Assembly (NCBI GenBank): GCA_963557075.1 | Contig: CAUWDA010000022.1 | Span: 1 to 38,880 of the forward strand | Direction of reading: 5' to 3' | DNA length: 38,880 nt | Source: Flavonifractor sp963557075 | Lineage (GTDB): Bacteria; Bacillota; Clostridia; Oscillospirales; Oscillospiraceae | In this document: piece by piece, positions 15,683 to 22,963 of the stretch | Position numbering within the stretch: position 1 is the stretch's first letter | Layout: the number at the start of each line of letters is the position of its first letter | The notes under the pieces: generated by a model | What the model was told of the DNA's origin: nothing | The model's input: only the letters and a program-made list of their open reading frames with translations | Database searches by the model: none | Program-made: the position numbers and the translations under genes

Positions 15683-16480
15683 TCAGAGGTATGTGAATAC
15701 CTCCTTATGGGTCTGGGTGGTGAGCACTTCCACCTTGGGGAAGCCATCTGCCAGCCACTTGGCCAGGACAGGCACCACCACCTGCTCAGTGGGATAATGT
15801 CCGGCGTCGATAAGGTTGACCCCCAACGCCTTGGCATCCAGGAAGCCGTTGTACTTCACGTCGGAAGTGACGAAGGTATCGCACCCCATCGCCAGAGCGT
15901 CCCGCAGCAGATCGGCACACGCGCCGCCCCCCACGGCCACCCGGCGAACGGGACGGCGGGCATCCACAAAGCGGACTCCGTTGCCCCCCAGCGTCTCTTT
16001 CACAAATGCGGCGAAGGCGGGGGCGTACATGGGCGCGCCGACGGTGCTGCCCACCCGGCCGATGCCGTAGGGCCGTCCCGCCCCGTCCGTCCCGTCCTGT
16101 TTCAGCGGCTCGATGCCGGTAAGCCCCAGCTGACGGGCCAGCGCGTCGTTTACACCGCCCCACACCGCATCCAGGTTGGTGTGGGCACAGATGGCGGCGA
16201 TCCCGTTTTCCACCAGGGACAGCAGCACCCGTCCATCCGGGGTAGCGTCTGTCACCGACTTTGCCGGGTGGAAGATCACCGGGTGGTGGGATACGATCAG
16301 CTGGCACCCCAGCTGCTGGGCCTCCGCCGCCACCTCTTCTGTAATATCCAGGCTGACCAGCACCTTCTCCACCGCCCGGTCTCCCCGTCCCACCAGAAAG
16401 CCCGCGTTGTCAAAGTCCATCTGGAGAGAAAAGGGGGCCAGTGTGTCCAGATACTGATAAAACTCTCTTACCGTTGCCAT
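15683..16480 (-). CDS. Nif3-like dinuclear metal centre protein
   Basis: A 265-residue protein of the NIF3/YqfO/DUF34 family. DNAGFLVG, VSHHPVIFHP (metal-binding His pair) and AHTNLDAVWGGVND are the N-terminal metal motifs; GGGACADLL, TSDVKYN and DAGHYPTE complete the C-terminal set. Members form hexameric toroids with two metals per subunit. The true activity is uncertain, though a GTP cyclohydrolase-type link was proposed. A GTG at 16489 touches the ribosome-binding site, so the ATG at 16480, 8 bases after GAGGAG, is used. It overlaps trmK by 13 bases, a conserved Firmicutes pairing. Confidence 0.93.
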   Translation of the reverse strand: MATVREFYQYLDTLAPFSLQMDFDNAGFLVGRGDRAVEKVLVSLDITEEVAAEAQQLGCQLIVSHHPVIFHPAKSVTDATPDGRVLLSLVENGIAAICAHTNLDAVWGGVNDALARQLGLTGIEPLKQDGTDGAGRPYGIGRVGSTVGAPMYAPAFAAFVKETLGGNGVRFVDARRPVRRVAVGGGACADLLRDALAMGCDTFVTSDVKYNGFLDAKALGVNLIDAGHYPTEQVVVPVLAKWLADGFPKVEVLTTQTHKEVFTYL

Positions 16481-17181
16481 GACAGCCACTCCTCTCTTAT
16501 GTGTACCAAATCCGTGTGCACCCGTTCCAGTTCCTCCAGCCGCCCCCGGTCGGCGGGCCGGGTAGAGCGGCGCAGCCCCTCCACCGCCCGACTGGTCTGA
16601 TCAATGAGCCGGTCTAAGTATGCTTCCCGCAGAGGGGCGTCCTCTCCCCTGCTCTGCCGGCCTGCCCACAGCTGACCGGGGGTCAGCTCCGCCATGGGTC
16701 CTGCTTTCACCTGGAAGGTGGTGTAGATCGTTGTGCCCTCCCGGCTCAGGATCTCCCGGGCGATGGTGTAGCCGTGCTCCTGGAGCCAGCGCCGCAGATA
16801 GGGCTGGGCACTCATGGGCTGGAGCAGGAGCAGACACGACTTCTGCCACACCCAGGGTGCGGCGGCCAGGATGGCCGCAATGGTCTCCCCTCCCATACCG
16901 GCGATGGCGATGGTGTCGGCCTCACCGGGCGCTATTCCCGCCAGTCCGTCACACAACCGGAAATCCATGCAGCTGGTCAGCCCGTATTTCTCCGCCGTGC
17001 CTCTGGCCCGGTCCAGCGGCCCCCGCCGCAGGTCGCAAGCCAGCGCCTCTGTAATGATCCCCCGCTGGAGCAGCCATACCGGCAGATAGGCGTGGTCGGT
17101 ACCGATATCGGCAAATTTTGCCCCCTGGGGCACCAGCTCCGCGACAGAATGGAGCCGGGGCGTCAGTTCCATGAGACGCAT
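16468..17181 (-). CDS. trmK: tRNA (adenine(22)-N1)-methyltransferase TrmK
   Basis: Methylates A22 in the D-arm of tRNA using S-adenosylmethionine. The 237-residue protein has the SAM-binding start FADIGTDHAYLPVWLLQRG near residue 23, ACDLRRGPLDRA, LCDGLAGI, the family motif IAGMGGETIAAIL near 93, and LLLQPMSAQPYLRRWL; the C-terminus is helical. A GTG at 17190 overlaps the ribosome-binding site; the ATG at 17181, 8 bases after AGGAGG, is the start. It overlaps the nif3-like gene, as often seen in Firmicutes. Confidence 0.94.
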   Translation of the reverse strand: MRLMELTPRLHSVAELVPQGAKFADIGTDHAYLPVWLLQRGIITEALACDLRRGPLDRARGTAEKYGLTSCMDFRLCDGLAGIAPGEADTIAIAGMGGETIAAILAAAPWVWQKSCLLLLQPMSAQPYLRRWLQEHGYTIAREILSREGTTIYTTFQVKAGPMAELTPGQLWAGRQSRGEDAPLREAYLDRLIDQTSRAVEGLRRSTRPADRGRLEELERVHTDLVHIREEWLSWQR

Positions 17182-17198
17182 CTCAGTCACCTCCTATG

Positions 17199-17229
17199 AA
17201 AAAAGGAGCGGCCCGGCCGCTCCTTTTTT
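17199..17229 (-). terminator. Terminator after the DUF1858 gene
   Basis: An inverted repeat with 15-base arms (17199-17213, 17215-17229) flanked by A6 and T6 lies just past the DUF1858 stop. It can terminate that minus-strand transcript before trmK. Confidence 0.88.
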
Positions 17230-17238
17230 GTGCTTGCT

Positions 17239-17445
17239 TTACTGGGCGGCGCCCACGCTGGCATTGATCTTGGCCAGCAGCTCACCTACATCCACACCGT
17301 GGACCATGCAGGCCTCCTCCACAGTCTCGCCCCGGGAAGAGGGGCAGCCCAGGCAGTGCATGCCGATGGACAGGAAAATGGGAGCGGTCTCAGGAGCGAT
17401 GTCCAGGATATCGCCGATGATGGTATCTTTCGTGATCTGAGCCAT
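17239..17445 (-). CDS. DUF1858 domain protein
   Basis: A 68-residue protein made only of a DUF1858 domain: TIIGDILDIAPETAPIFLSIGMHCLGCPSS, with the CxxC pair at Cys31 and Cys34 that gave the name hybrid-cluster-protein-associated redox disulfide domain. It may act as a small redox or metal-binding protein; no partner is encoded nearby. GGAGG lies 10 bases before the ATG. It has its own promoter and terminator, so it is a single-gene unit. Confidence 0.9.
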   Translation of the reverse strand: MAQITKDTIIGDILDIAPETAPIFLSIGMHCLGCPSSRGETVEEACMVHGVDVGELLAKINASVGAAQ

Positions 17446-17473
17446 AAAGGGAATACCTCCAAATTTCTAGGAT

Positions 17474-17508
17474 ATCGGTAGTATATCCGATTTTCTCCCT
17501 TTTTGCAA
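17474..17508 (-). promoter_or_regulatory. DUF1858 gene promoter with dyad over the -10
   Basis: TTGCAA (17508-17503), 17 bases, TATACT (17485-17480). The inverted repeat ATCGG-N8-CCGAT (17474-17491) encloses the -10, a possible repressor site. Confidence 0.65.
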
Positions 17509-17529
17509 GAGAGAGATGAAAAAAGTCAA

Positions 17530-17598
17530 GAGATATGAGATAAAAGATCGGCGTCATCCCGTCCGGCGCTGCCGGGCAGATATCTTATCTCCTATCTC
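17530..17598. repeat. Palindromic intergenic repeat, copy B
   Basis: Left arm GAGATATGAGATA (17530-17542) and right arm TATCTTATCTCCTATCTC (17581-17598) pair imperfectly around a small GTCCGGC/GCCGGGC hairpin. This shorter variant lacks the first internal hairpin of copies A and C. The radA stop codon lies in the right arm. Confidence 0.6.
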
Positions 17599-18958
17599 AA
17601 AGAAACGCCAGGGCCTCCCGGATGTTACGCACACGGATAAGCTGAAGCCCATCCGGCACTTCCAGCTTGGTCCCGGTGCGCTGGGGCACCAGGCACTTGG
17701 TAAAGCCCAGCCGGTGGACCTCGCTGAGCCGCTGGCCCAGGGCGTTTACCGAGCGCAGCTCCCCAGTGAGTCCCACCTCCCCGATGGCCGCCAGATCTCC
17801 CGGCACCGGCCGGTCCCGGAAGCTGGAGGCCAGGGCCACCACCATGGCCAGGTCTGCGGCAGGCTCGTCCAGATTGAGTCCGCCGATGACATTGATATAA
17901 GCGTCACAGGAGCTGACCATCAGGCCGCCCCGCTTCTCCAGCACTGCCAGCAGCAGGTTGGCCCGGTTGAAATCGAAGCCGTTGCAGGTACGCCGGGGCA
18001 CGTTGAAGCTGGTGGGCGCCAGCAGGGCCTGGACCTCCGCCAGCACCGGCCGCACCCCCTCCATAACACATGTGACACAGGTGCCGGGGGCATCCTGTGG
18101 CCGCCCCGACAGCAGCATCTCCGACGGATTAGGCACCTCCGTCAGGCCGGAGTCTCCCATCTCGAACACGCCGATCTCGTTGGTAGCGCCGAAGCGGTTT
18201 TTGGCCGCTCGCAGGATGCGGTAGGAGTTCTGCTGCTCTCCCTCAAAGTAGAGCACACAGTCCACCATGTGCTCCAGCACCTTGGGACCGGCGATAGAGC
18301 CCTCCTTGTTGACGTGGCCGATAACGAACACCGTCACCCCCCGGCCCTTGGCCAGGTTCATCAGGGCCATGGTACAGTCCTTCACCTGGCCGATGCTGCC
18401 GGGGGCGGCAGACAGCTCCCCGTTGTACATGGTCTGGATGGAGTCCACAATGAGCACATCGGGCTGAAGGGCGCCGACTGCCTCCACCACGTCGTCCAGG
18501 TTGGTCTCCGCCAGCAGATAGAGCTCCTGTCCCTGTACCCCCAGCCGCTCGGCCCGCAGCTTGATCTGCCGCTCAGATTCCTCGCCGGAGACATAGAGCA
18601 CTTTGGCAAACCGGCATAAGTTCTGGCAGATCTGGAGCATGAGGGTGGACTTGCCGATGCCCGGCGCGCCGCCTACCAGTACCAGAGAACCCTGGACAGC
18701 TCCCCCGCCCAGCACCCGGTCCAGTTCGTTCATACCGGTCTGGAACCGCAGCTCCTGGGTGGTCTCCACCTCATCCATCAGGCGCGGGCGGATGCTCCCC
18801 CGCCGTTCCACCGACGCCACGGACGCAGGGCCCTTTCGCCTGCTCTCCGCGGGCTGCTCCACAATGGTATTCCATGCCTTGCAGGCGGGGCACTGCCCCG
18901 CCCACTTGGGCAGCTCGTTGCCGCATTCGGTACAATAAAACATGGTCTTGGCTTTCAT
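17597..18958 (-). CDS. radA: DNA repair protein RadA
   Basis: A RecA-like ATPase helping branch migration in recombination. The 453-residue protein is full length: N-terminal four-Cys zinc finger (CTECG ... CPAC, residues 9-26), Walker A GGAPGIGKST near residue 95, the RadA signature KNRFG near 255, and a C-terminal Lon-protease-like domain (DAYINVIGGLNL, IGEVGLTGELR). A GGGGG site lies 10 bases before the ATG. Palindromic repeats lie on both sides, and the stop codon lies within copy B. Confidence 0.96.
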   Translation of the reverse strand: MKAKTMFYCTECGNELPKWAGQCPACKAWNTIVEQPAESRRKGPASVASVERRGSIRPRLMDEVETTQELRFQTGMNELDRVLGGGAVQGSLVLVGGAPGIGKSTLMLQICQNLCRFAKVLYVSGEESERQIKLRAERLGVQGQELYLLAETNLDDVVEAVGALQPDVLIVDSIQTMYNGELSAAPGSIGQVKDCTMALMNLAKGRGVTVFVIGHVNKEGSIAGPKVLEHMVDCVLYFEGEQQNSYRILRAAKNRFGATNEIGVFEMGDSGLTEVPNPSEMLLSGRPQDAPGTCVTCVMEGVRPVLAEVQALLAPTSFNVPRRTCNGFDFNRANLLLAVLEKRGGLMVSSCDAYINVIGGLNLDEPAADLAMVVALASSFRDRPVPGDLAAIGEVGLTGELRSVNALGQRLSEVHRLGFTKCLVPQRTGTKLEVPDGLQLIRVRNIREALAFL

Positions 18959-18982
18959 GGGTGGATATCCCCCTTGTCATTT

Positions 18983-19106
18983 GAGTTAGGAGCGAGGAGA
19001 TGGGAGATATTGAGATAGAAGTTATGGTATTCGCCAAAGGCGAATCTATTTTCCATCTGTCCGGCTTTGCCGGACTCCGCCGCTTCTATCTCCTGTCTCC
19101 TAACTC
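18983..19106. repeat. Palindromic intergenic repeat, copy C
   Basis: The longest copy. GAGTTAGG (18983-18990) pairs with CCTAACTC (19099-19106) and GAGATAGAAG with CTTCTATCTC. Inside are hairpins ATTCGCC-AAA-GGCGAAT (19029-19045) and GTCCGGC-TTT-GCCGGAC (19059-19075). The last codons of cwlD (EELGDRR and stop) are written in the right arm. Confidence 0.8.
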
Positions 19107-19799
19107 CTCACTGTATTGCAGCCACGCCCCCGCCAGGGCGGCGGCCAGCTGGAGCTGGTAGTCCTCCGAACGCAGATTGCGCTCCTCCTCCGGATTGGAC
19201 AGAAAGCCGCACTCCACCAGGATGGCAGGGCAGGTAATGTGATTCATGAGATAAACTGAGTCAGGGATCAGTTTGGCCTGCCGCTGGTTGGCCGGGTCAA
19301 CCGTCTGCCGCAGCACCTCCTGGGTGTGGACAGCAAATTCCTGACTGCCCTGGGTGGGGGCGTAAAAGACCTGTGCCCCGTGGTACTTTGCATTGGTAAA
19401 CATGTTCTGATGGACGCTGAGCAGCACCCCGTTTTCCGTGCGCTCCACCGCAGCCACCCGGTTTTTTAAGTCGGAAGATTTTTTCTTCCGCAGGGTGTCC
19501 GCTTCCGGGTCGTGGAGAGAGCAGTCCTCCCGCCGCAGCACTACCGGGACCTGACCGTACAGACCAAGCAGCAGTTCCAGCCTGTGGACGATAGCCAGAT
19601 TGATCTGGCTCTCCGGCACGCCGGAGGGAGAGACCGCGCCCCCGTCCTCTCCGCCGTGGCCCGCATCCAGCACCAAAACGGGCTGTCCCCCGTCCGCAGA
19701 CCCCGCGGTCTGTATCGCGCCGCCGGGCCAGAACACCAGATAGCCGGCGGTGACCAGTACCAGCACCCACAGCAGCACCCACTGTCCCACGCGCTTCAT
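19086..19799 (-). CDS. cwlD: N-acetylmuramoyl-L-alanine amidase CwlD
   Basis: A 237-residue exported amidase. An N-terminal anchor (residues 6-24) precedes an Amidase_3 domain: VLDAGHGGEDGG with zinc His48, Glu63 in VPESQINL, SVHQNMF with the second His, and VECGFLSNPEEE with the catalytic Glu. In Bacillus, CwlD with PdaA makes muramic-delta-lactam in spore cortex so that germination enzymes can recognise it. Identification as CwlD rather than a vegetative amidase rests on size, anchor and sporulation context. GGGGGGAG precedes the ATG. The C-terminal seven residues derive from a repeat. Confidence 0.88.
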   Translation of the reverse strand: MKRVGQWVLLWVLVLVTAGYLVFWPGGAIQTAGSADGGQPVLVLDAGHGGEDGGAVSPSGVPESQINLAIVHRLELLLGLYGQVPVVLRREDCSLHDPEADTLRKKKSSDLKNRVAAVERTENGVLLSVHQNMFTNAKYHGAQVFYAPTQGSQEFAVHTQEVLRQTVDPANQRQAKLIPDSVYLMNHITCPAILVECGFLSNPEEERNLRSEDYQLQLAAALAGAWLQYSEELGDRR

Positions 19800-19971
19800 A
19801 TCGCTCCCCCCTTATCGGTGGAGCATATGCGGCGGACCGGCTGGATAGAAGGCGCCTGTACCGGTCCCAATATGGTTATTCTACCATGAACCGCCATGCT
19901 TGTCCAAGTTTCTGTTGCCTTTTTCCGCCGGAACGACTAAGATGGAACCAACAACCACGGAGGTGAAACCA

Positions 19972-20424
19972 ATGGTCCTTGATAAAATGAAAAACGCGTC
20001 CCTGTATTACGGTCTTGGCCAACGCTTCCAGCAGGCGCTGGAATGGCTGGCGGCTGTTGATCCGGACAGCCTGACCCCCGGACAGAAGGTGGAGATCGAC
20101 GGTGACAAGGTATACGCCACCCGGTTCGATGTGACCACCAAGATCCCAGCCGACTGCAAGCTGGAGTGCCACCGGGACTACGCCGACATTCAGTATGTGG
20201 TGTCCGGCACCGAGGGTATGGGCTATTCCCTGCCTGACGCCCCCCTGACTCAACTCAGCGAATATACCCCCGATATCCAGTTCTTCGGCGGTGACTGGGA
20301 CACTGTCACTGTCCGGCCCGGCACCTTCTACATCGTCTGGCCCCAGGATCTCCACGCCCCCCGGGTGGCGCTGGAGTCCCCGTCGCCGGTGACCGTCATT
20401 GTAGCGAAGGTAAAGCTGACCTGA
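19972..20424 (+). CDS. YhcH/YjgK/YiaL-family protein (DUF386)
   Basis: A 150-residue cupin-like protein. ARFDVTTK-type text followed by CKLECHRDYADIQYVVSGTEGMGY and GTFYIVWPQDLHAPRV give the His/Glu pattern of this family, which includes EbgC and YiaL and is linked to sugar or sialic-acid anomer handling. No sugar operon is nearby, so the substrate is unknown. The frame is open from 19900, but GGAGG 8 bases before the ATG at 19972 sets the start. The MITE-like element follows, its left 5-base duplication beginning at the last base of the stop codon. Confidence 0.88.
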   Translation: MVLDKMKNASLYYGLGQRFQQALEWLAAVDPDSLTPGQKVEIDGDKVYATRFDVTTKIPADCKLECHRDYADIQYVVSGTEGMGYSLPDAPLTQLSEYTPDIQFFGGDWDTVTVRPGTFYIVWPQDLHAPRVALESPSPVTVIVAKVKLT

Positions 20425-20428
20425 TTGT

Positions 20429-20661
20429 CAAAAAGGGCCTGTTGCAAACTGCGCAAAAGGCCCGTCATTCCGAGAAAAATGGCCGCCCGGTGGGCGGCCA
20501 TTTTTCGTGGGGCTCCGTCTCAATTTGCTGCGAAAACGGATCGCCGCGCCAGCACCCCAGGGCGGCTCTATTGCCCCTTGCGGGGCAATAAACCTTCTGT
20601 GTGCGCTGGCTCGCAATGACAGACTTGTGCAGAATATCAATTCTGTAACAGGCCCTGTTTG
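20429..20661. mobile_element. MITE-like element with inverted ends and target duplication
   Basis: A 233-bp non-coding element between convergent genes. Its ends are 18-base imperfect inverted repeats (CAAAAAGGGCCTGTTGCA and, inverted, CAAACAGGGCCTGTTACA; 16 of 18 identical), flanked by ATTGT on both sides (20424-20428 and 20662-20666). Inside are GTCATTCCGAG and CTCGCAATGAC in inverted orientation, a perfect 14-bp hairpin with A5/T5 flanks (20475-20505) and ATTGCCCC/GGGGCAAT (20570-20589). It has no coding capacity, so a transposase would act in trans. Confidence 0.7.
20475..20505. terminator. Bidirectional terminator inside the MITE-like element
   Basis: A perfect 14-bp stem with a GGT loop, A5 on the left and T5 on the right. 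It would stop both the yhcH-like transcript and the oncoming cotJ transcript. Confidence 0.8.
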
Positions 20662-20675
20662 ATTGTACTCTTTCT

Positions 20676-21281
20676 TTATTTTTTAGCAGGATCGAATGCC
20701 GGATTTGTGAAGTAGACGTTTTTCTGGTCCATCTTCTCTCTGGCCAGGCGCACCGCCTCGCCAAAGCGCTGGAAGTGAACGATCTCCCGTTCCCGCAGGA
20801 AGCGGATCACGTCGCTGACATCAGGGTCGTCACTGAGACGCAGGATATTATCATAGGTGACTCTGGCTTTCTGCTCGGCTGCCATGTCCTCGGTCAGGTC
20901 GCAGATCACATCTCCCTTGACGGCGATGCTGGCGGCATTAAAGGGGGCGCCGGCGGCGGCGGTGGGATAGACTCCAGCGGTGTGGTCCACGAAATAGGCG
21001 GCAAAGCCCCCCTCTTTCAGCTGTTCTCTGGTAAGTCCCCGGGTAAGCTGGTGGACGATGGCGCCGATCATCTCCAGATGGCCCAGCTCCTCGGTACCGA
21101 TGTCAGTCAGCAGACCCTTCAGCTCAGGATAGGGCATGGAGTAGCGCTGGGACAGGTAGCGCAGCGAGGCGCCCAGCTCACCGTCCGGCCCGCCGTACTG
21201 GCTGATGACCCAGGAGGCCAGCTTGGGATTGGGCGTCTTGATACGCACCGGATATTGCAGCTTTTTCTCGTAACAAAACAT
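20676..21281 (-). CDS. cotJC: Manganese catalase-family spore coat protein CotJC
   Basis: A 201-residue ferritin-like di-metal protein of the manganese catalase/CotJC family. TDIGTEELGHLEMIGAIVHQL near residue 60 gives one EExxH metal motif and LREREIVHFQRFGEAV near 165 the second. In Bacillus and Clostridia CotJC is a mother-cell spore coat component that may have catalase activity. GGAGG precedes the ATG, which shares a base with the TAA of the fused cotJAB gene (TAATG), so the two are translationally coupled. Confidence 0.93.
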   Translation of the reverse strand: MFCYEKKLQYPVRIKTPNPKLASWVISQYGGPDGELGASLRYLSQRYSMPYPELKGLLTDIGTEELGHLEMIGAIVHQLTRGLTREQLKEGGFAAYFVDHTAGVYPTAAAGAPFNAASIAVKGDVICDLTEDMAAEQKARVTYDNILRLSDDPDVSDVIRFLREREIVHFQRFGEAVRLAREKMDQKNVYFTNPAFDPAKK

Positions 21282-21763
21282 TACTTGCCCCCTCCTTCTT
21301 CGGTAAACTGCCAGGGCCAGTCGCCCTCCAGCCAGGCGGACCAGTTCTCACTTCCGGCGGTAGCGGACTGGGTCAGAGGACCGTGCTGCGCCTCATAACG
21401 CTTGCGGGCTTCTGCCTCCAGACCAGCGTACTGCCGGTAAAGAGCGAACGCCTCGGCGTCGTCCTGATGGGTATCCAGGTAGAGACCAAGCTCGACCAGT
21501 ACGAACTCCAGTGCCTGGAGCTCTGCCAGCTGGGTGCCCAGTACCTTTACCGCCTCCGCCTTGATGTGAAAGGGCAGGTTCAGCCCCGGAAACAGCGTTC
21601 CGTTGGCCAGGGCCTCCTGCTGAGAGTATCGCTTGGAGTTCTTCTGCTGAAACGGCACACAGGGAACAGCCAGGGGCGCGCATTCAGGGAGCGTGCCGCA
21701 GTTGTCGCCGCAGGTGCCGGGAGTGTTCTGAGGCGTGTTCTGAGAATTGTTCTCGGGATACAA
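21281..21763 (-). CDS. CotJA-CotJB fusion, spore coat protein
   Basis: A 160-residue protein that joins two families usually encoded by adjacent genes. Residues 30-64 resemble CotJA (AVPCVPFQQ ... YSQQEALANGTLFPGLNLP). Residues 75-152 resemble CotJB (LQALEFVLVELGLYLDTHQDDAEAFALYRQY ... WPW). The N-terminal 30 residues are Asn/Pro/Cys-rich. The start is TTG, 8 bases after AAGGAGG. The following cotJC completes the cotJ operon. A frameshift error merging two genes is possible, but the continuous frame and lack of an internal start signal favour a true fusion. Confidence 0.82.
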   Translation of the reverse strand: MYPENNSQNTPQNTPGTCGDNCGTLPECAPLAVPCVPFQQKNSKRYSQQEALANGTLFPGLNLPFHIKAEAVKVLGTQLAELQALEFVLVELGLYLDTHQDDAEAFALYRQYAGLEAEARKRYEAQHGPLTQSATAGSENWSAWLEGDWPWQFTEEGGGK

Positions 21764-21813
21764 GGGGTGTCCCTCCTTCTGTGGAATGGGGCGGGGTGCT
21801 GCCCCGTCCAGAC

Positions 21814-21822
21814 CATCCTATG
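21814..21822 (-). promoter_or_regulatory. Possible mother-cell sigma -10 of the cotJ operon
   Basis: CATAGGATG on the minus strand, 51 bases before the TTG start, fits the CATANNNT -10 of sigma-E/sigma-K promoters. The same nine bases occur before the collagen-like gene (36650-36658). No clear -35 is seen, so this is tentative. Confidence 0.4.
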
Positions 21823-21859
21823 TGCCAGAAGCACATTGCGCCACCCCGGTCAGAACAGA

Positions 21860-21889
21860 AAAAGGCCGTCCCAAACGGGACGGCCTTTT
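21860..21889 (-). terminator. Terminator after the zinc-ribbon gene
   Basis: A perfect 13-bp stem (21860-21872 with 21877-21889) with loop AAAC and T-rich end on the minus strand lies 11 bases past the zinc-ribbon gene stop. Confidence 0.9.
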
Positions 21890-21900
21890 GATCTTGCAGA

Positions 21901-22182
21901 TTAGTGCTGCTCGCCGCGCATACGGGCGAAGCAGTCGCTGCAGTAAACGGGACGATCGGACTTGGGCTCAAAGGGCACCTTGGCCTCGCCGCCGCAGGCA
22001 GCGCAGGTAGCGGTGAAATACTCACGGGGGCCGCGGGAGGCAGCCTTGCGAGCGTCACGGCAGCTCTTGCAGCGCTGGGGCTCGTTCTGGAAGCCGCGCT
22101 CAGCGTAGAACTCCTGCTCACCGGCGGTGAACACGAACTCCTGGCCACATTCCTTACATACCAGAGTCTTGTCTTCGTACAT
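21901..22182 (-). CDS. Small zinc-ribbon protein
   Basis: A 93-residue protein with three Cys-pair knuckles: CKECG (9-13), CKSC (38-41), then CAAC (60-63) and CSDC (81-84). The first part, LVCKECGQEFVFTAGEQEFYAERGF, is the probable zinc-ribbon domain seen in many bacterial proteins; the second is a further CxxC-x17-CxxC ribbon. It could bind nucleic acid or protein; no role is known. GAGAGGG lies 7 bases before the ATG. It follows sigH on the same strand and may be co-transcribed. Confidence 0.9.
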   Translation of the reverse strand: MYEDKTLVCKECGQEFVFTAGEQEFYAERGFQNEPQRCKSCRDARKAASRGPREYFTATCAACGGEAKVPFEPKSDRPVYCSDCFARMRGEQH

Positions 22183-22253
22183 GATGTTACCCTCTCTTTG
22201 CTTCTTTGCCCAGGTCCGGATGATCCATGTGCTGGGTCAGTGTAATATTGCGA

Positions 22254-22889
22254 TCAGCCTTTGCTGATGTCGCCGGAAGAAGATTGCTGCGCCAGCTTGC
22301 GCCGGATGCGCTGCACCGCGTTATCCACCGATTTGGGGGACTTGTTTACCTCGGCTGCAATTTCAGAATAGGACAAACCGTTCAGATACAACCGAAGTAC
22401 GCTTGCCTCGAACCCGGACAGCTGGCCCATCAGTGCCTTCAGACGTTCCCGGAAGGATTCCCGGCTGAGAAAGATCTCTTCCGGATCTGTTCCCTGCCCA
22501 TCTGAGGCGCCGAACGCCAATGGATCGCCGTTCCCACTAAATAGAGGGGTTCCGAACGAGACGGAGTTGTTCAGCGGTATGTGCTTATCTCGTGCTGCTG
22601 CTTTGATAACGGAGAACAACCGGTTCTTGATACACACCTCCGCATAGGTGCGGAAAGATGCGGCCCTTCCCGGGTCATACTCCCGGATAGCGGCCAGCAG
22701 GCCCACCATTCCCTCCTGGATCAGATCCTCGCTGTCCCCGCCGGCCAGAAAATAAGGCCTGGCACAAATACGCACCAAGCGGTTGTAGCGGGTCACCAGA
22801 GTCTCCTCGGCCTGACGGTCGCCGGAGACAGCCAGCGCGCACAGTTCTTCATCCTCCGGCGCCGGCGTTTGGAAATGGTCAGCTTTCAT
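22254..22889 (-). CDS. sigH: RNA polymerase sigma factor SigH
   Basis: A 211-residue sigma-70-type factor of the sigma-H group, which controls entry into sporulation and post-exponential genes. Region 2 shows DSEDLIQEGMVGLLAAIREYDPGRAASFRTYAEVCIKNRL near residues 52-92; region 4 shows LSGFEASVLRLYLNGLSYSEIAAEVNKSPKSVDNAVQRIRRKL near 155-200. Length and content match SigH rather than sporulation sigma factors E, F, G or K. AAGGAG precedes the ATG and a sigma-A-type promoter lies upstream. Confidence 0.93.
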   Translation of the reverse strand: MKADHFQTPAPEDEELCALAVSGDRQAEETLVTRYNRLVRICARPYFLAGGDSEDLIQEGMVGLLAAIREYDPGRAASFRTYAEVCIKNRLFSVIKAAARDKHIPLNNSVSFGTPLFSGNGDPLAFGASDGQGTDPEEIFLSRESFRERLKALMGQLSGFEASVLRLYLNGLSYSEIAAEVNKSPKSVDNAVQRIRRKLAQQSSSGDISKG

Positions 22890-22906
22890 GCCGTTTCTCC
22901 TTGCAC

Positions 22907-22936
22907 ATTATAAGCGTTTGTGCCTGAATTTGTCAA
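22907..22936 (-). promoter_or_regulatory. sigH promoter
   Basis: TTGACA (22936-22931), 18 bases, TATAAT (22912-22907): consensus hexamers 17 bases before the sigH ATG, so the leader is very short. Confidence 0.85.
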
Positions 22937-22963
22937 GCGATTCCCAAAAATATTTCGGTCATC

